From: Acidobacteriota bacterium
Lineage (GTDB): Bacteria; Acidobacteriota; Blastocatellia; Chloracidobacteriales; JADJPF01
NCBI GenBank assembly: GCA_016213785.1
Contig: JACQZQ010000056.1
Span: forward strand, 112,141-176,140
Direction of reading: 5' to 3'
DNA length: 64,000 nucleotides
Position numbers and translations under genes: made by a program. Shown piece after piece: positions 8,753 to 17,907 of this stretch. The notes below the pieces were generated by a model. The model ran no database searches, was not told where the DNA came from, and saw only the letters and a program-made list of their open reading frames with translations. Numbering within the stretch: the first letter of the stretch is position 1; each line of letters begins with the position of its first letter.

Positions 8753-9457
8753 TTAAATTTTTCCTTTTAAGTATTTTTGGCGTATTTCTTCTGGAAATTT
8801 TTCTATAGCATAGCGAAGCATTGTTCTTGGCATAGTTTTATAATGCAATGCTAAAAAAGCTTCTTCAGTTTTTAAGTCTCGCTTTCCAACTTCACGTAAC
8901 ATCCAACCTACAGCTTTATGAATTAGATCATGGGTATCTTTTAGTAAGAGTTCAGAAATTTTTAATGTATCTATAAAGTCTTTATTTCTAATAAAATGAA
9001 ATGTTGAAATAATAGAAATCCTTCGCTCCCATAAATCATTGGACTTAACTAATTGATAGAGAATGCTTCTATCTTTATTAAATAAAAATCTTCCTACAAT
9101 ATGTTCAGCAGAACAGTCTACTAGATCCCAATTATTTATAAATTTTGTATTACTTAGGTATAAATCATATATTTGTTGCTGGTCTATCTCATTAGCTCTA
9201 GGAAAAATTAATACTAAAATCAAAAGTGCAAGGGTTCTTTGTTCATGAAATTTGGATTTTAATAATTCTTCTACTCGATTGATTTTAAGAGACTTATACT
9301 CTTTTGCTAAGAGTCTTAATTGAGGCGCTCTTATACCTAAAAAAATATCTCCTTCAGCATATTGGCCTGGTTTGGTCTTAAAATATCGCTGGGAATGTTT
9401 GGCTATTTCTGGGTTAGCTAAGGATTGGAGCCTATTTTCTATTTCTATAATTTCCAT
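8753..9457 (-). CDS. AlkD-like DNA alkylation repair HEAT-repeat protein
   Basis: A 234-residue protein of the AlkC/AlkD superfamily: HEAT-like helical repeats with FLGIRAPQLRLLAKEY near residue 40, WDLVDCSAEHIVG near 115, WERRISIIST near 143 and WMLREVGKRD near 185. AlkD glycosylases excise positively charged alkyl bases such as N7-methylguanine, using aromatic and acidic residues in such motifs. The stop of the upstream methyltransferase gene is only 2 bp away and the RidA-like gene follows after 7 bp, so these three form a tight operon. Confidence 0.85.
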   Translation of the reverse strand: MEIIEIENRLQSLANPEIAKHSQRYFKTKPGQYAEGDIFLGIRAPQLRLLAKEYKSLKINRVEELLKSKFHEQRTLALLILVLIFPRANEIDQQQIYDLYLSNTKFINNWDLVDCSAEHIVGRFLFNKDRSILYQLVKSNDLWERRISIISTFHFIRNKDFIDTLKISELLLKDTHDLIHKAVGWMLREVGKRDLKTEEAFLALHYKTMPRTMLRYAIEKFPEEIRQKYLKGKI

Positions 9458-9459
9458 AA

Positions 9460-10290
9460 TTATTTTTTAGCTTCAAGATAAAGCATAGGAACTGTCATCT
9501 TTAATTCACCTAATTTATCTGCTATTTTATTTAGCTTATGTTCCAATAAATTAAAGATAATTTCTTGATCTTTTACTTCAACAGTGTTTTTCCAACCACC
9601 TAAAAAACCTACTTTTATTAAAGAGTGGTTTAGTAAAGATGTGCCATCGCTAAATCTCATAAAGAATTTATCTTCTATGACTTTGGTTACATTAAAATGG
9701 TTATTTTCTAGTAGGTTAACAAAAATTTCTTTTGAGCCTCTATGGGTTATATTTTTTTCTAGGCTTTCTAGGTAAAGTTTATTACCAGAATTTTCTAATA
9801 TTTCATCAAATACTTGATAAAATTCTTGGAAATGGCCTATAACATTAGTAGTTAAAACAATTTTACCATTAGGTTTTAGTACTCTATAGCACTCAGATAT
9901 AGTTAAATTAGGGTTTGCAAGGTTATTAATCAAAAGGTTTGAGACTATTAGATCAAAGATTGAGTCAGGAAAGGGTAAACACTCTCCATTTGCTTCTAAT
10001 ATGTTTAGATTATTGAGTTTATGAACATTTTGTTTAAATTTAGCTCTTTCTAGTCCTGCTTGCCAAATATCAACAGCAGTTATTTGACAAGTTTGACCAA
10101 AAGTTTGTGCTAACTCAAATAGTGGAAAACCATTTCCACAACCTAAATCTAAGATATTTAAGTTTTTCTTAATTTCCAGGTTGTTAAATAAAAGTATTCC
10201 AAAGTGTGCTGCCCAAAAAGATAATTCATCAAGTGCCGATGCTAGATTTGGGTCATTAATATTATAATTATCAGCTAAATATGAAGTCAT
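9460..10290 (-). CDS. Class I SAM-dependent methyltransferase
   Basis: A Rossmann-fold methyltransferase of 276 residues. The SAM-binding motif I is NILDLGCGNGFPLFELA (around residues 45-61), motif II AVDIW follows near 75, and the SNLLINNLAN and LKPNGKIVLTTNV strands are motifs IV and V. The closest style is UbiE/COQ5 or Methyltransf_11, but the substrate is not predictable. It is the first gene of the tight minus-strand operon with the AlkD- and RidA-like genes; serS lies 66 bp upstream on the same strand and could be co-transcribed. Confidence 0.8.
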   Translation of the reverse strand: MTSYLADNYNINDPNLASALDELSFWAAHFGILLFNNLEIKKNLNILDLGCGNGFPLFELAQTFGQTCQITAVDIWQAGLERAKFKQNVHKLNNLNILEANGECLPFPDSIFDLIVSNLLINNLANPNLTISECYRVLKPNGKIVLTTNVIGHFQEFYQVFDEILENSGNKLYLESLEKNITHRGSKEIFVNLLENNHFNVTKVIEDKFFMRFSDGTSLLNHSLIKVGFLGGWKNTVEVKDQEIIFNLLEHKLNKIADKLGELKMTVPMLYLEAKK

Positions 10291-10356
10291 AGTTCAAGTA
10301 ATAGATTAAAGCATAAAGTTTTAATTTTATACTTTAATCTAAAGATAATTCTTAAG

Positions 10357-11637
10357 TTAGAGTTGTATTTTTTCTAACCCATCTAAGTAAGGGCGCAAAG
10401 CTTGAGGGACTGTTACACTCCCATCAGCATTTTGATAATTTTCTAAAATAGCTAACCAAGTTCGACCAACTGCTAAACCTGAACCATTAAGCGTATGTAC
10501 AGGCTCGGGTTTTGCTCCAGGGCTACGACGAAAACGAATTTGAGCACGGCGAGCTTGGAAGGCATCACAGTTAGAGCAAGAAGAAATTTCTCTATAAGTA
10601 TTTTGACTAGGCAACCAAACTTCCAAATCATAGGTCTTAGAGGCAGAAAACCCCATATCTCCTGTAGATAATAAAACTACCCGGTAAGGTAATTCTAAAC
10701 GTTGGAGAATTACTTCAGCATTTTGTGTAAGAGTTTCTAAGTCTTGATAAGATTGGTCTGGGTGAGAAATTTTTACTAATTCAACTTTATCAAATTGGTG
10801 TTGGCGAATTAGGCCACGAACATCTTTTCCATAGCTGCCAGCTTCTGAACGAAAACACGGTGTATAAGCAGTTAAGTTTATTGGAAGGATGTCTCCTTCT
10901 AAAATCTCATCTCGATAAATATTAGTTAAAGGGACTTCTGCTGTTGGAATTAACCAATAATCACTTTTTTCTAACTTAAAGAGATCTTCGGCAAATTTAG
11001 GTAATTGTCCTGTTCCTTGGAGCGTAGCACTATTAACTATAAAAGGAGGAAGAACTTCTTGGTAGCCATGTTCTTTAGTCTGAATATCAAGCATAAAATT
11101 AATCAATGCTCGTTCAAGTCTTGCTCCTAAGCCTCGCAATATAGAAAATCTTGCTCCAGTAATTTTTGTGGCACGTTCTTGGTCTAAAATTCCAAGTTTA
11201 TTTCCTATATCAATATGATCTTTGATTTCAAAATCAAATTCTCTAGGCTTACCCCATCGACGGATTTCTTTATTTGCATGTTCATCAGCACCTAAAGGGA
11301 CTGATTGATGAGGTAGATTAGGAATTGTAAGTAGAATTGTTGAAAGCTTAGTTTCTGTTTCTTCAATAAGTTGCTCAAGCTCTTTAATACGAGCTTTAGC
11401 TAAAACAACTTCTTGTTGTTTAGGTGCGGCTTCTTCTCTTTGTTTAGCTTTCATTAAAGCACCTATTTCTTCGCTTAAACGATTACACTTTGCTTTTAAG
11501 TTGTCGCGTTCAGTGATAGCTTGACGACGTTCTTTATCTAAATTTTCAAATGGTTCTAAAGACACAGTGCTATTACGGGATCCAAGAGCATTTTTAACAG
11601 TTTCCAGATTATTACGTACAAAATCAACACTTAGCAT
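10357..11637 (-). CDS. serS: Seryl-tRNA synthetase
   Basis: A full-length class II synthetase (426 residues, normal for bacterial SerRS). The N-terminal antiparallel coiled-coil arm that reads the tRNA-Ser long variable arm covers about residues 25-105. Class II motif 2 is seen in [20 protein letters not shown] and motif 3 in [18 protein letters not shown], with [14 protein letters not shown] before them. It charges tRNA-Ser, and tRNA-Sec where present. GGAGAGAAGTA precedes the ATG. A good sigma70-type promoter lies 55-85 bases upstream. No T-box was recognised. Confidence 0.98.
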   Translation of the reverse strand: MLSVDFVRNNLETVKNALGSRNSTVSLEPFENLDKERRQAITERDNLKAKCNRLSEEIGALMKAKQREEAAPKQQEVVLAKARIKELEQLIEETETKLSTILLTIPNLPHQSVPLGADEHANKEIRRWGKPREFDFEIKDHIDIGNKLGILDQERATKITGARFSILRGLGARLERALINFMLDIQTKEHGYQEVLPPFIVNSATLQGTGQLPKFAEDLFKLEKSDYWLIPTAEVPLTNIYRDEILEGDILPINLTAYTPCFRSEAGSYGKDVRGLIRQHQFDKVELVKISHPDQSYQDLETLTQNAEVILQRLELPYRVVLLSTGDMGFSASKTYDLEVWLPSQNTYREISSCSNCDAFQARRAQIRFRRSPGAKPEPVHTLNGSGLAVGRTWLAILENYQNADGSVTVPQALRPYLDGLEKIQL

Positions 11638-11692
11638 TACTTCTCTCCAGGTTATAAACTAACAAACTAACTTCAAATTAGTGAGGTAGCTA

Positions 11693-11722
11693 AAATTAGC
11701 CATACTGGGATATTCTTGTCAA
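11693..11722 (-). promoter_or_regulatory. Candidate sigma70 promoter of serS
   Basis: On the minus strand, TTGACA (11722-11717) is followed after 18 bases by TAATTT (11698-11693). It lies between the cupin gene and serS and would give a leader of about 45 bases. Confidence 0.5.
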
Positions 11723-11754
11723 ATGGCTTCAGCATTTAGGCATAAAACTTTTAC

Positions 11755-12153
11755 TTAAATAGGTCTATTTTGTGTGTTTTGGCCTGGGGTTATAAAAATC
11801 ATAGTTGTAGGGGTATGGATTTTAGCGGTATGCCAAGTATTTTTAGGTATGATTATGTATAAACTGGGTTTATTTACCTCTAAAGTTTCTATAACGTTCT
11901 CTTTTTCTAAGAGTATTTCCGCTCTACCTGATAAAAGATAGACAATTTCATCACCTTCAGGGTGTATTTCCCAAGTAGGCCAATCTTTATCAAAACTTAT
12001 ACAAGAAACTAATAAGTGATTTTGAAAATTTCCAAAATTTTTCTCTAAATCTTGGAAAACGGTGGGGGTTACATCAACGAGTGTTGTTTTTTGGGTGGGT
12101 TCTATAACTACATAGGTTGATTGTAAGTCTAAATCCTTAAGCGTATTTGTCAT
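11755..12153 (-). CDS. Small cupin-domain protein
   Basis: A 132-residue single cupin barrel. The first cupin motif appears as WEIHPEGDEIVYLLSGRAEI (H-x-E-x-DE-x-x-Y) and the second as IIPKNTWHTAKIH, giving His/Glu/His ligands for a metal. Such proteins may bind or convert small metabolites; substrate unknown. The N-terminal 35 residues (TNTLKDLDLQSTYVVIEPTQ) look like an extension. No clear ribosome site. It is followed by serS with about 117 bp and a separate promoter, so the two are likely independent. Confidence 0.75.
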   Translation of the reverse strand: MTNTLKDLDLQSTYVVIEPTQKTTLVDVTPTVFQDLEKNFGNFQNHLLVSCISFDKDWPTWEIHPEGDEIVYLLSGRAEILLEKENVIETLEVNKPSLYIIIPKNTWHTAKIHTPTTMIFITPGQNTQNRPI

Positions 12154-12230
12154 TTAGAGTGCCAATAAAATACAAAATAAAATATAAATAAGAAAATTCC
12201 TTAAGCCTTAAAACCCTTAAAAAGATTTAA

Positions 12231-12265
12231 CCTAATCCCAGGGTTGGAAAAACCTTAGGATTAGG
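12231..12265 (-). terminator. Intrinsic terminator of ssb
   Basis: CCTAATCC (12231-12238) pairs with GGATTAGG (12258-12265), with an inner GGTT/AACC stem. On the minus strand the hairpin is followed by TTAAATCTTTTT. It lies 20 bp past the ssb stop codon. Confidence 0.75.
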
Positions 12266-12284
12266 CAAGAGGAAATAAATTTTT

Positions 12285-12737
12285 TTAGAAAGGAATGTCG
12301 TCTTCTGTTACGTTGTCATCATAGTCATTAACTGGAGCACTACTCTTAGGTGTGGAACGGTTAGTTGTAGTAGCATTTGAAACTGCTGCACTAGCCATAG
12401 AATCTTCACCACGACTACCTAAGAGTTTTAGCTCTGAGCCAAAAACCTCTAAGCTAGTATGAGTTTTACCTTCTTTATCAGTCCATTCTCTAGCACGTAA
12501 ACGGCCTTCAATATAGACTTGACGACCTTTAGCAAGGTATTTACTAGCTACTTCAGCAAGTTTTCCCCAAAAACTAACACGAAACCATGTGGTTTCATCT
12601 TTCATTTCACCGTTGTTATCTTTACGTTTTTCATTGGTAGCAACAGAAAATTCACATACCTGTTGGCCTTGTGGAGTGTATTTAAGTTCTGGATCTCTTC
12701 CAAGATTTCCAACGATAATTATTTTATTGAATGACAT
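12285..12737 (-). CDS. ssb: Single-stranded DNA-binding protein
   Basis: A 150-residue SSB with an N-terminal OB fold beginning MSFNKIIIVGNLGRDPELKY and continuing with TTWFRVSFWGKLAEVASKYL and RQVYIEGRLRAREW. A disordered Ser/Thr-rich linker (about 112-138) leads to the acidic tip TEDDIPF, the conserved partner-docking peptide for RecO, PriA, exonuclease I and others. It coats ssDNA in replication and repair. AAGGAGTTTAT precedes ATG. Unlike many genomes it is not flanked by rpsF/rpsR; it stands alone with its own terminator. Confidence 0.97.
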   Translation of the reverse strand: MSFNKIIIVGNLGRDPELKYTPQGQQVCEFSVATNEKRKDNNGEMKDETTWFRVSFWGKLAEVASKYLAKGRQVYIEGRLRAREWTDKEGKTHTSLEVFGSELKLLGSRGEDSMASAAVSNATTTNRSTPKSSAPVNDYDDNVTEDDIPF

Positions 12738-13034
12738 ATAAACTCCTTGTTTGATTATTGCTAATATGTTAATTAAAGTTACAGTATGCGTTTTAAATGA
12801 AAATGTTTTTTTTCAATATTGTTTCTTTTAATCTTTTAATATTTAGGTATAGATGCAATAAATAAAATTTTTATAGCGAAATAATAGCGAAACTTTACAA
12901 TATTGTCAAGAATTATTTTTTGCTAGCAAAATTACGGCTAGTATAACTATAAAAATATAGTATATCTAAATTAGTGTGGTTATGTTGGGCTATTTGGTAA
13001 GAACGGCAATGTCACTAATATCAATAGTTTATAG

Positions 13035-15500
13035 ATGAATCAATCTCTTAAAAACTATAATAGTATTTTTTATAAAAGATCTGATGGAAACGGTTTTATG
13101 AAAAAATATGACTTAAAAGAAAATGTAGATCGTAGCTTATATTTAGAAGAATTATTAAAGTATAAAGAATTGCAGTTAAAAATACTTAATGATATGAACA
13201 TAGCTGTAATTAATAGTTTATCAATAGAAGAAGTTATTGTTTTGACCATAAACCAACTTTATGAATATTTTTCTAATTTTTATGTTCTATATTCAGTTAT
13301 TAACGGAAATAAGTTAAAAGTAATTTATTCTCTCTCTCCAAGGGGGATGGCTTCTATAAAAGGGTTATCCCTTGATTTAACTACTCTACCAAGATATCTG
13401 ACTGCTTTAAGTTCTAATGGGTTTGTCTTAATAAATGATTTATCTAGAAGCAGTTTACTAATTAATTTACCTAGTAACTCTATGTTTCAAGGGGTTAAGG
13501 CCATTTTAGATGTTGCTACTGAGCCTATTAAAGGGTTGATAGGAGTTATTTCTTTTTATTCTTTAAGTGAAAGAGATTGGAATGAACAAGAGTTTAATTT
13601 ATTAAGAAACATAGCTAATTCTCTAAAGGCAGCTATAAAAGGGCTTTATGCGCAAGAAGAGAAAAAAGTTTATAATATGGAAATGGAGAAGAATTTTTCT
13701 TCTTATTCAAGCATGGTTTGTATTGCTGGTAAAGATGGTTATTTTAAGCGTCTTAGCCCTGCGTTTGAAAAAGTTTTAGGCTATTCACTTTCTGAACTCT
13801 GTTCTATTCCATATATTGATTTTGTGCATCCAGATGATAGAGAAAACTCTCTAAGTGTAGCAGAAAAAGCTAGAAGAGGAGAATTAGTTACTTATTTTGA
13901 AAATCGCTTTCGTTCTAAGGATGGCTCTTATAAATGGTTAGCTTGGAGTAGTTTTTCAGTTTCGTTAAAGGATAGTTCTACACTTGGTTATGCTATTGCT
14001 CAAGACATCACAGAGAAAAAGAATCTTTATAACGAATTGGAGAGTTTGTCTTTAGTTGCAAGTAAAACAGATAATGCTGTACTTATTGTAGACAGAAATG
14101 GTTATGTTGAATGGGTAAATGAAGGTTTTACTCGTTTAACAGGATATATACAAAAAGAGGTATTAGGAAAAACTCCAGAAGAAATATTACAAGGCCCAAA
14201 ATCTGAAGTTAAAACAGGAATTAAAACTACTGCTATTAGAAAACCTTTTAATGAAAAAATTCAAGGTTATGGCAAAGATGGTCAACCTTATTGGGTTTCT
14301 ACTTCTATTACCCCGATTTTTGATAAAGGTGGAGATATTGATAGATTTATAATTATTGAAACAAATATTACTAAACAGCATTTGGTAGAAAATAGAGTAT
14401 TAGAAAATGAAGTTAGATTATCTAGCATTATTAATTCTGCAATGGATGCAATTATTACTTTTGATTCTAGTCAAAATATTTTAGTTTTTAACTCTAGCGC
14501 AGAGAGGATTTTTCTTTGTCCAGCTAAAAATGCTATTGGACAACAAATAGACAAATTTATTCCTATTTTAAATAAATATAAGCTTTTAGATAAATTTCCC
14601 CCTACTTTAAGCGATACTGTTGGATTGCGTTCTAATAAAGAAAACTTTTCTATTGAAGCAACTATGTCAGAGGTAACTTTAGCTAAAGAAAAACTCTATA
14701 CTATTATTTTACGTGATATTACAGATAGACAGTTATCTGAAGCACGGCTTAAAGAATATGCAGCAAATCTTGAAAAAATTAATAAAGAACTTGACCAATT
14801 TGCTTATGTTGTATCTCATGACTTAAAAGCTCCTCTACGGGGGATTAGTCATTTAACAGAATGGCTAGAAGAGGATTTAGCCCCTTTGTTAACTCCTGAT
14901 ACTCAACATAAAATGGGGCTGATTAGAAATAGAGTTAATCGTATGGAGGCTTTAATTAATAGTATTCTTAAATATTCTAGAATTGGTAGAACACAAGTTA
15001 TAGAAGAATCTGTAGATGTAAAAATACTAATTAATGAGGTTATTGAATCTCTAGAACCTTTGCCTAATTTTTCTTTTGAAATAAAGGGGGAAATGCCTAT
15101 TTTATTTACACAAAGGATTACACTTAGTCAAGTTTTTAGTAACTTAATTAGTAATGCCATTAAATATCATCATAAGAATAAAGGAATTATTGAGATTGGT
15201 GTAAGAGAAGAAGAAAATTATGAATTTTATGTTAAAGATGATGGGCCTGGAATAGATTTACGTTATCACAAAAAAATATTTGAAATTTTTCAAACCCTGG
15301 AAGCAAAAAGTAATGTTGAGAGTACTGGAATAGGTTTAGCTATAGTTAAAAAAATTGTTGAAACCCAGGGAGGGTGTGTTTGGTTAGAATCTGAAGTAGG
15401 TCAAGGTACAACCTTTTACTTTACTTGGATTGATAATAGTAAAAAGAAAAAACACAGCAATTCCCGGTTTGGAAAAAATGAATTTCTTAAGTCGCGTTAG
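13035..15500 (+). CDS. GAF-PAS-PAS-PAS sensor histidine kinase with repeat-encoded tail
   Basis: A soluble 821-residue kinase without membrane segments. A GAF-like domain covers about residues 40-205, then come three PAS domains (about 220-330, 335-455 and 458-575; the first ends with GYAIAQDITEKK). The HisKA box is FAYVVSHDLKAPLRGISHL (phospho-His near 595), as in phytochrome-type kinases; the ATPase region has N box ISNAIKYHHKN, VKDDGPGID and STGIGLAIVKKIVE. Residues 808-821 and the stop codon are encoded by the left end of a palindromic repeat, so the original C-terminus was probably replaced. First gene of a five-gene signalling cluster. An alternative start is ATG at 13098. Confidence 0.9.
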   Translation: MNQSLKNYNSIFYKRSDGNGFMKKYDLKENVDRSLYLEELLKYKELQLKILNDMNIAVINSLSIEEVIVLTINQLYEYFSNFYVLYSVINGNKLKVIYSLSPRGMASIKGLSLDLTTLPRYLTALSSNGFVLINDLSRSSLLINLPSNSMFQGVKAILDVATEPIKGLIGVISFYSLSERDWNEQEFNLLRNIANSLKAAIKGLYAQEEKKVYNMEMEKNFSSYSSMVCIAGKDGYFKRLSPAFEKVLGYSLSELCSIPYIDFVHPDDRENSLSVAEKARRGELVTYFENRFRSKDGSYKWLAWSSFSVSLKDSSTLGYAIAQDITEKKNLYNELESLSLVASKTDNAVLIVDRNGYVEWVNEGFTRLTGYIQKEVLGKTPEEILQGPKSEVKTGIKTTAIRKPFNEKIQGYGKDGQPYWVSTSITPIFDKGGDIDRFIIIETNITKQHLVENRVLENEVRLSSIINSAMDAIITFDSSQNILVFNSSAERIFLCPAKNAIGQQIDKFIPILNKYKLLDKFPPTLSDTVGLRSNKENFSIEATMSEVTLAKEKLYTIILRDITDRQLSEARLKEYAANLEKINKELDQFAYVVSHDLKAPLRGISHLTEWLEEDLAPLLTPDTQHKMGLIRNRVNRMEALINSILKYSRIGRTQVIEESVDVKILINEVIESLEPLPNFSFEIKGEMPILFTQRITLSQVFSNLISNAIKYHHKNKGIIEIGVREEENYEFYVKDDGPGIDLRYHKKIFEIFQTLEAKSNVESTGIGLAIVKKIVETQGGCVWLESEVGQGTTFYFTWIDNSKKKKHSNSRFGKNEFLKSR

Positions 15501-15754
15501 CGACGTTACAAATTTTAGCTTGGCACGTAAGTGCCAAGAATACAATGAGTTGTAGTTACAGAGTCCCGAAGGGACGGCACAATCTTTGTTGTTTTTGTAT
15601 CGTCCCTACGGGACTCTACGGTGTCTTGATTACTATACTTGGCAGTTACCTGCCAAGCTAAAAATAGTTTCGCCTCTTTCGAGGCTCAAGAAATAAGGTT
15701 TTTCTAAACTCAGAGGCTTAAGAAATAGTTTTTTTTCTAAACCGGGAATTGCTG
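15455..15754. repeat. 300-bp nested palindromic (REP-like) element
   Basis: Outer 16-bp perfect inverted repeats CAGCAATTCCCGGTTT (15455-15470) and its complement (15739-15754) enclose at least six smaller hairpins: GTCGC/GCGAC (15491-15504), CTTGGCAC/GTGCCAAG (15519-15538), GTCCC-GAA-GGGAC (15563-15575), GTCCC-TAC-GGGAC (15602-15614), CTTGGCAG/CTGCCAAG (15638-15657) and GCCTC/GAGGC (15672-15685). The two GTCCC hairpins also pair with each other, so the element folds symmetrically. No protein is encoded. The remaining gap to 15945 is AT-rich with nothing recognised. Confidence 0.85.
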
Positions 15755-15945
15755 GAAAAAACAAATCTATTAGCTATAAGATATTGAAAAATTAATGTTT
15801 TCCAAGAATATGATTTTTATTTTTAGAGGAAAATTTGTTTTTCGGAAAATAGCTGAAAAATTTTCCCTTAAAATGTGAGGAAATAAGAAAAAAAAACGAC
15901 TTAATATAATAAAGAATTAAATGTCTAAAATATTTAGGATGTTAA

Positions 15946-16380
15946 ATGTTAGAAAATTTTAGTAATTTTAACAGTATTTTACTTGTTGAAGACGATGAAA
16001 TAGATGTTATGAATATTCAACGAGCCTTTAGAAAAAATAATATTACCTACAAAATACAAATTGCAAACAATGGGCTAGAGGCCCTATCTTTCTTACATCA
16101 AACAAAAAAGGATGGTAATAATTTATTACCAAAATTTATTTTACTTGACCTTAACATGCCTAAAATGAATGGATTAGAGTTTCTATCTGAAATACGTAAG
16201 GATATACATTTACATTCTTTAATAGTATTTGTTCTAACTACTTCTAGCGATGAAAGAGATATAAAAATGGCTTATCAATATAATGTTGCTGGTTATATTG
16301 TTAAACCTGTTGATTTTAATTCTCTTGTTCAAGCTCTTAAGGTATTAGATAACTATTTATCTATATGTCAACTCCCATAA
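15946..16380 (+). CDS. Single-domain response regulator (Rcp1-like receiver)
   Basis: A 144-residue stand-alone receiver. The acidic pocket is VEDDEID (residues 14-20), the phospho-acceptor Asp is in ILLDLNMPKMNG (near residue 68), the switch Thr/Ser in VLTTSSDERD and the conserved Lys in YIVKPVDF. Together with NIQRAFRKN near the N-terminus this resembles Rcp1-type receivers that partner phytochrome-like histidine kinases, matching the HDLxAPLR kinases on both sides. No output domain, so it probably acts by protein contact or as a phosphate shuttle. The next kinase begins 16 bp downstream. Confidence 0.9.
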   Translation: MLENFSNFNSILLVEDDEIDVMNIQRAFRKNNITYKIQIANNGLEALSFLHQTKKDGNNLLPKFILLDLNMPKMNGLEFLSEIRKDIHLHSLIVFVLTTSSDERDIKMAYQYNVAGYIVKPVDFNSLVQALKVLDNYLSICQLP

Positions 16381-16396
16381 ATAACTTTTATTTTAT

Positions 16397-17476
16397 ATGA
16401 AAAACTCATTAAAAATTTTAGTTATAGATTCTAAAGAAGAATTAAAAGAATTTATTAATTTAGTTAAAAAATTGCCTCTAAAAATAGAGCTTTTTATAGC
16501 TAAAGATTTATTTTCAAGCCAGCTTATTATTAAAGAAAATGATTTAAGTTCTATATTTTTTTCTATTACAAATAAACAAGAATGTTTAGAGCTAGTTAGT
16601 AAACTAAATGATTATAATAAATCTAAACTTATTACAATTGTTGATGATGCTAGTCTAGGTAAAGAGTTAAATAATACAGTTGGAACAACTTATTTATTAA
16701 AAGAGTTCCTTAATAATGAAAAACTCGTAGAACAAATAATAGAAAACTCTAACAATAACTCTCTATTAAATAACTTAAAAGCAACTATTTTAGCTTATGA
16801 GAAAAATATAGAAAAAATCAATGAAGAATATAACTTTTTTGCTTATGTTGTTTCTCATGATTTACATGCTCCTTTAAGAGCAATTAGAAATATTTCAGAG
16901 TGGATAGAGGAAGATTTAGGTGATAGTATTAGCCCAGAAACTAAACAAAATATAAAACTTCTTCGGGGACGAGTTAAACGGCTAGAGGCTTTGATTAACG
17001 GAGTTTTAGAGTACTCTAGAATTCAACGAATAAAATCACCTATCGAACTAGTAGATGTTAATGACCTACTAGTTGAAGTCCTTGACTTAATAGATAAACC
17101 AAAAGATTTTTCTTTTTATACTCAGACTTTACCAGAATTTAATACATCAAGAGAAAAACTAAAACAATTGTTTTTTCACTTGATAAAAAATGCAGTTGAT
17201 TTTCGCTCAAGTGATAATGGATTTGTTAAAATATCTGCAAATGAAGAAAAGGATTTTTATTTGTTTGCTGTGACTGATAATGGTCAAGGTATTGCCCCAG
17301 AATATCACAAAAGAATATTTGAAATTTTCCAAACCCTTTCCCCTAGAGATAAAGTAGAAAGAGTTGGAATAGGTTTAACTTTAGTAAAGAAAATAATTGA
17401 GAGTGTGGGGGGAAATATCAAACTAGAATCTAATTTAGGACAAGGTTCTACTTTTTATTTTTGGTGGCCTAAGTAA
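16397..17476 (+). CDS. Histidine kinase with degenerate receiver-like N-terminus
   Basis: A cytoplasmic 359-residue kinase. Residues 1-120 have receiver-like alternation beginning LKILVIDSKEELKEF, but the place of the phospho-acceptor reads SSIFFSITNKQ with no Asp, so this is a pseudo-receiver. The HisKA box FFAYVVSHDLHAPLRAIRNI (near residue 150) and catalytic domain (HLIKNAVDFRSSDNG, VTDNGQGIAPEYHKRIFEIF, VGIGLTLVKKIIE) are intact and closely similar to the kinase at 13035. It lies 16 bp after one receiver gene and 4 bp before another, so kinase and receivers are surely co-expressed. Confidence 0.88.
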   Translation: MKNSLKILVIDSKEELKEFINLVKKLPLKIELFIAKDLFSSQLIIKENDLSSIFFSITNKQECLELVSKLNDYNKSKLITIVDDASLGKELNNTVGTTYLLKEFLNNEKLVEQIIENSNNNSLLNNLKATILAYEKNIEKINEEYNFFAYVVSHDLHAPLRAIRNISEWIEEDLGDSISPETKQNIKLLRGRVKRLEALINGVLEYSRIQRIKSPIELVDVNDLLVEVLDLIDKPKDFSFYTQTLPEFNTSREKLKQLFFHLIKNAVDFRSSDNGFVKISANEEKDFYLFAVTDNGQGIAPEYHKRIFEIFQTLSPRDKVERVGIGLTLVKKIIESVGGNIKLESNLGQGSTFYFWWPK

Positions 17477-17480
17477 ACTT

Positions 17481-17900
17481 ATGGATAAAAAGACAAGTAT
17501 TTTATTAGTAGAAGATGATGAAGTAGATATAATGAATGTTCAACGAGCATTTAAGAAAAATTCTTTTCAAAACCCTTTGTATATAGCTAACAATGGCTTA
17601 GAAGCCTTAGCTCTACTTAAAGGAAATGATAGACCTGCAATTAATCCTACACCAAAGATTATTTTATTAGATATTAATATGCCTAAAATGGGTGGAATAG
17701 AGTTTCTACAAGAACTAAGAAATGATCCTCTACTGCGCTCTATTAGCGTATTTGTTTTAACTACTTCAAATGAAGATTGTGACAAAATAGCAGCTTATAA
17801 CCTAAATGTTGCAGGTTATATTCTTAAACCAGTTAGTTTTGAAAATTTTTCTCAAGCTTTAGCTACTTTGGGAGCTTACTGGGATTTGTGCCAACGTTGA
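17481..17900 (+). CDS. Single-domain response regulator, paralogue of the receiver at 15946
   Basis: A 139-residue receiver with VEDDEVD (residues 9-15), acceptor Asp in ILLDINMPKMGG, VLTTSNED switch and YILKPVSF lysine. It shares NVQRAFKKN, the PKxILLDxNMPKMxG core and the length with the receiver at 15946, pointing to tandem duplication of a kinase-receiver pair. It starts 4 bp after the kinase stop and ends 7 bp before the hybrid kinase, so the three are translationally linked. No DNA-binding domain. Confidence 0.9.
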   Translation: MDKKTSILLVEDDEVDIMNVQRAFKKNSFQNPLYIANNGLEALALLKGNDRPAINPTPKIILLDINMPKMGGIEFLQELRNDPLLRSISVFVLTTSNEDCDKIAAYNLNVAGYILKPVSFENFSQALATLGAYWDLCQR

Positions 17901-17907
17901 TGAGGTT

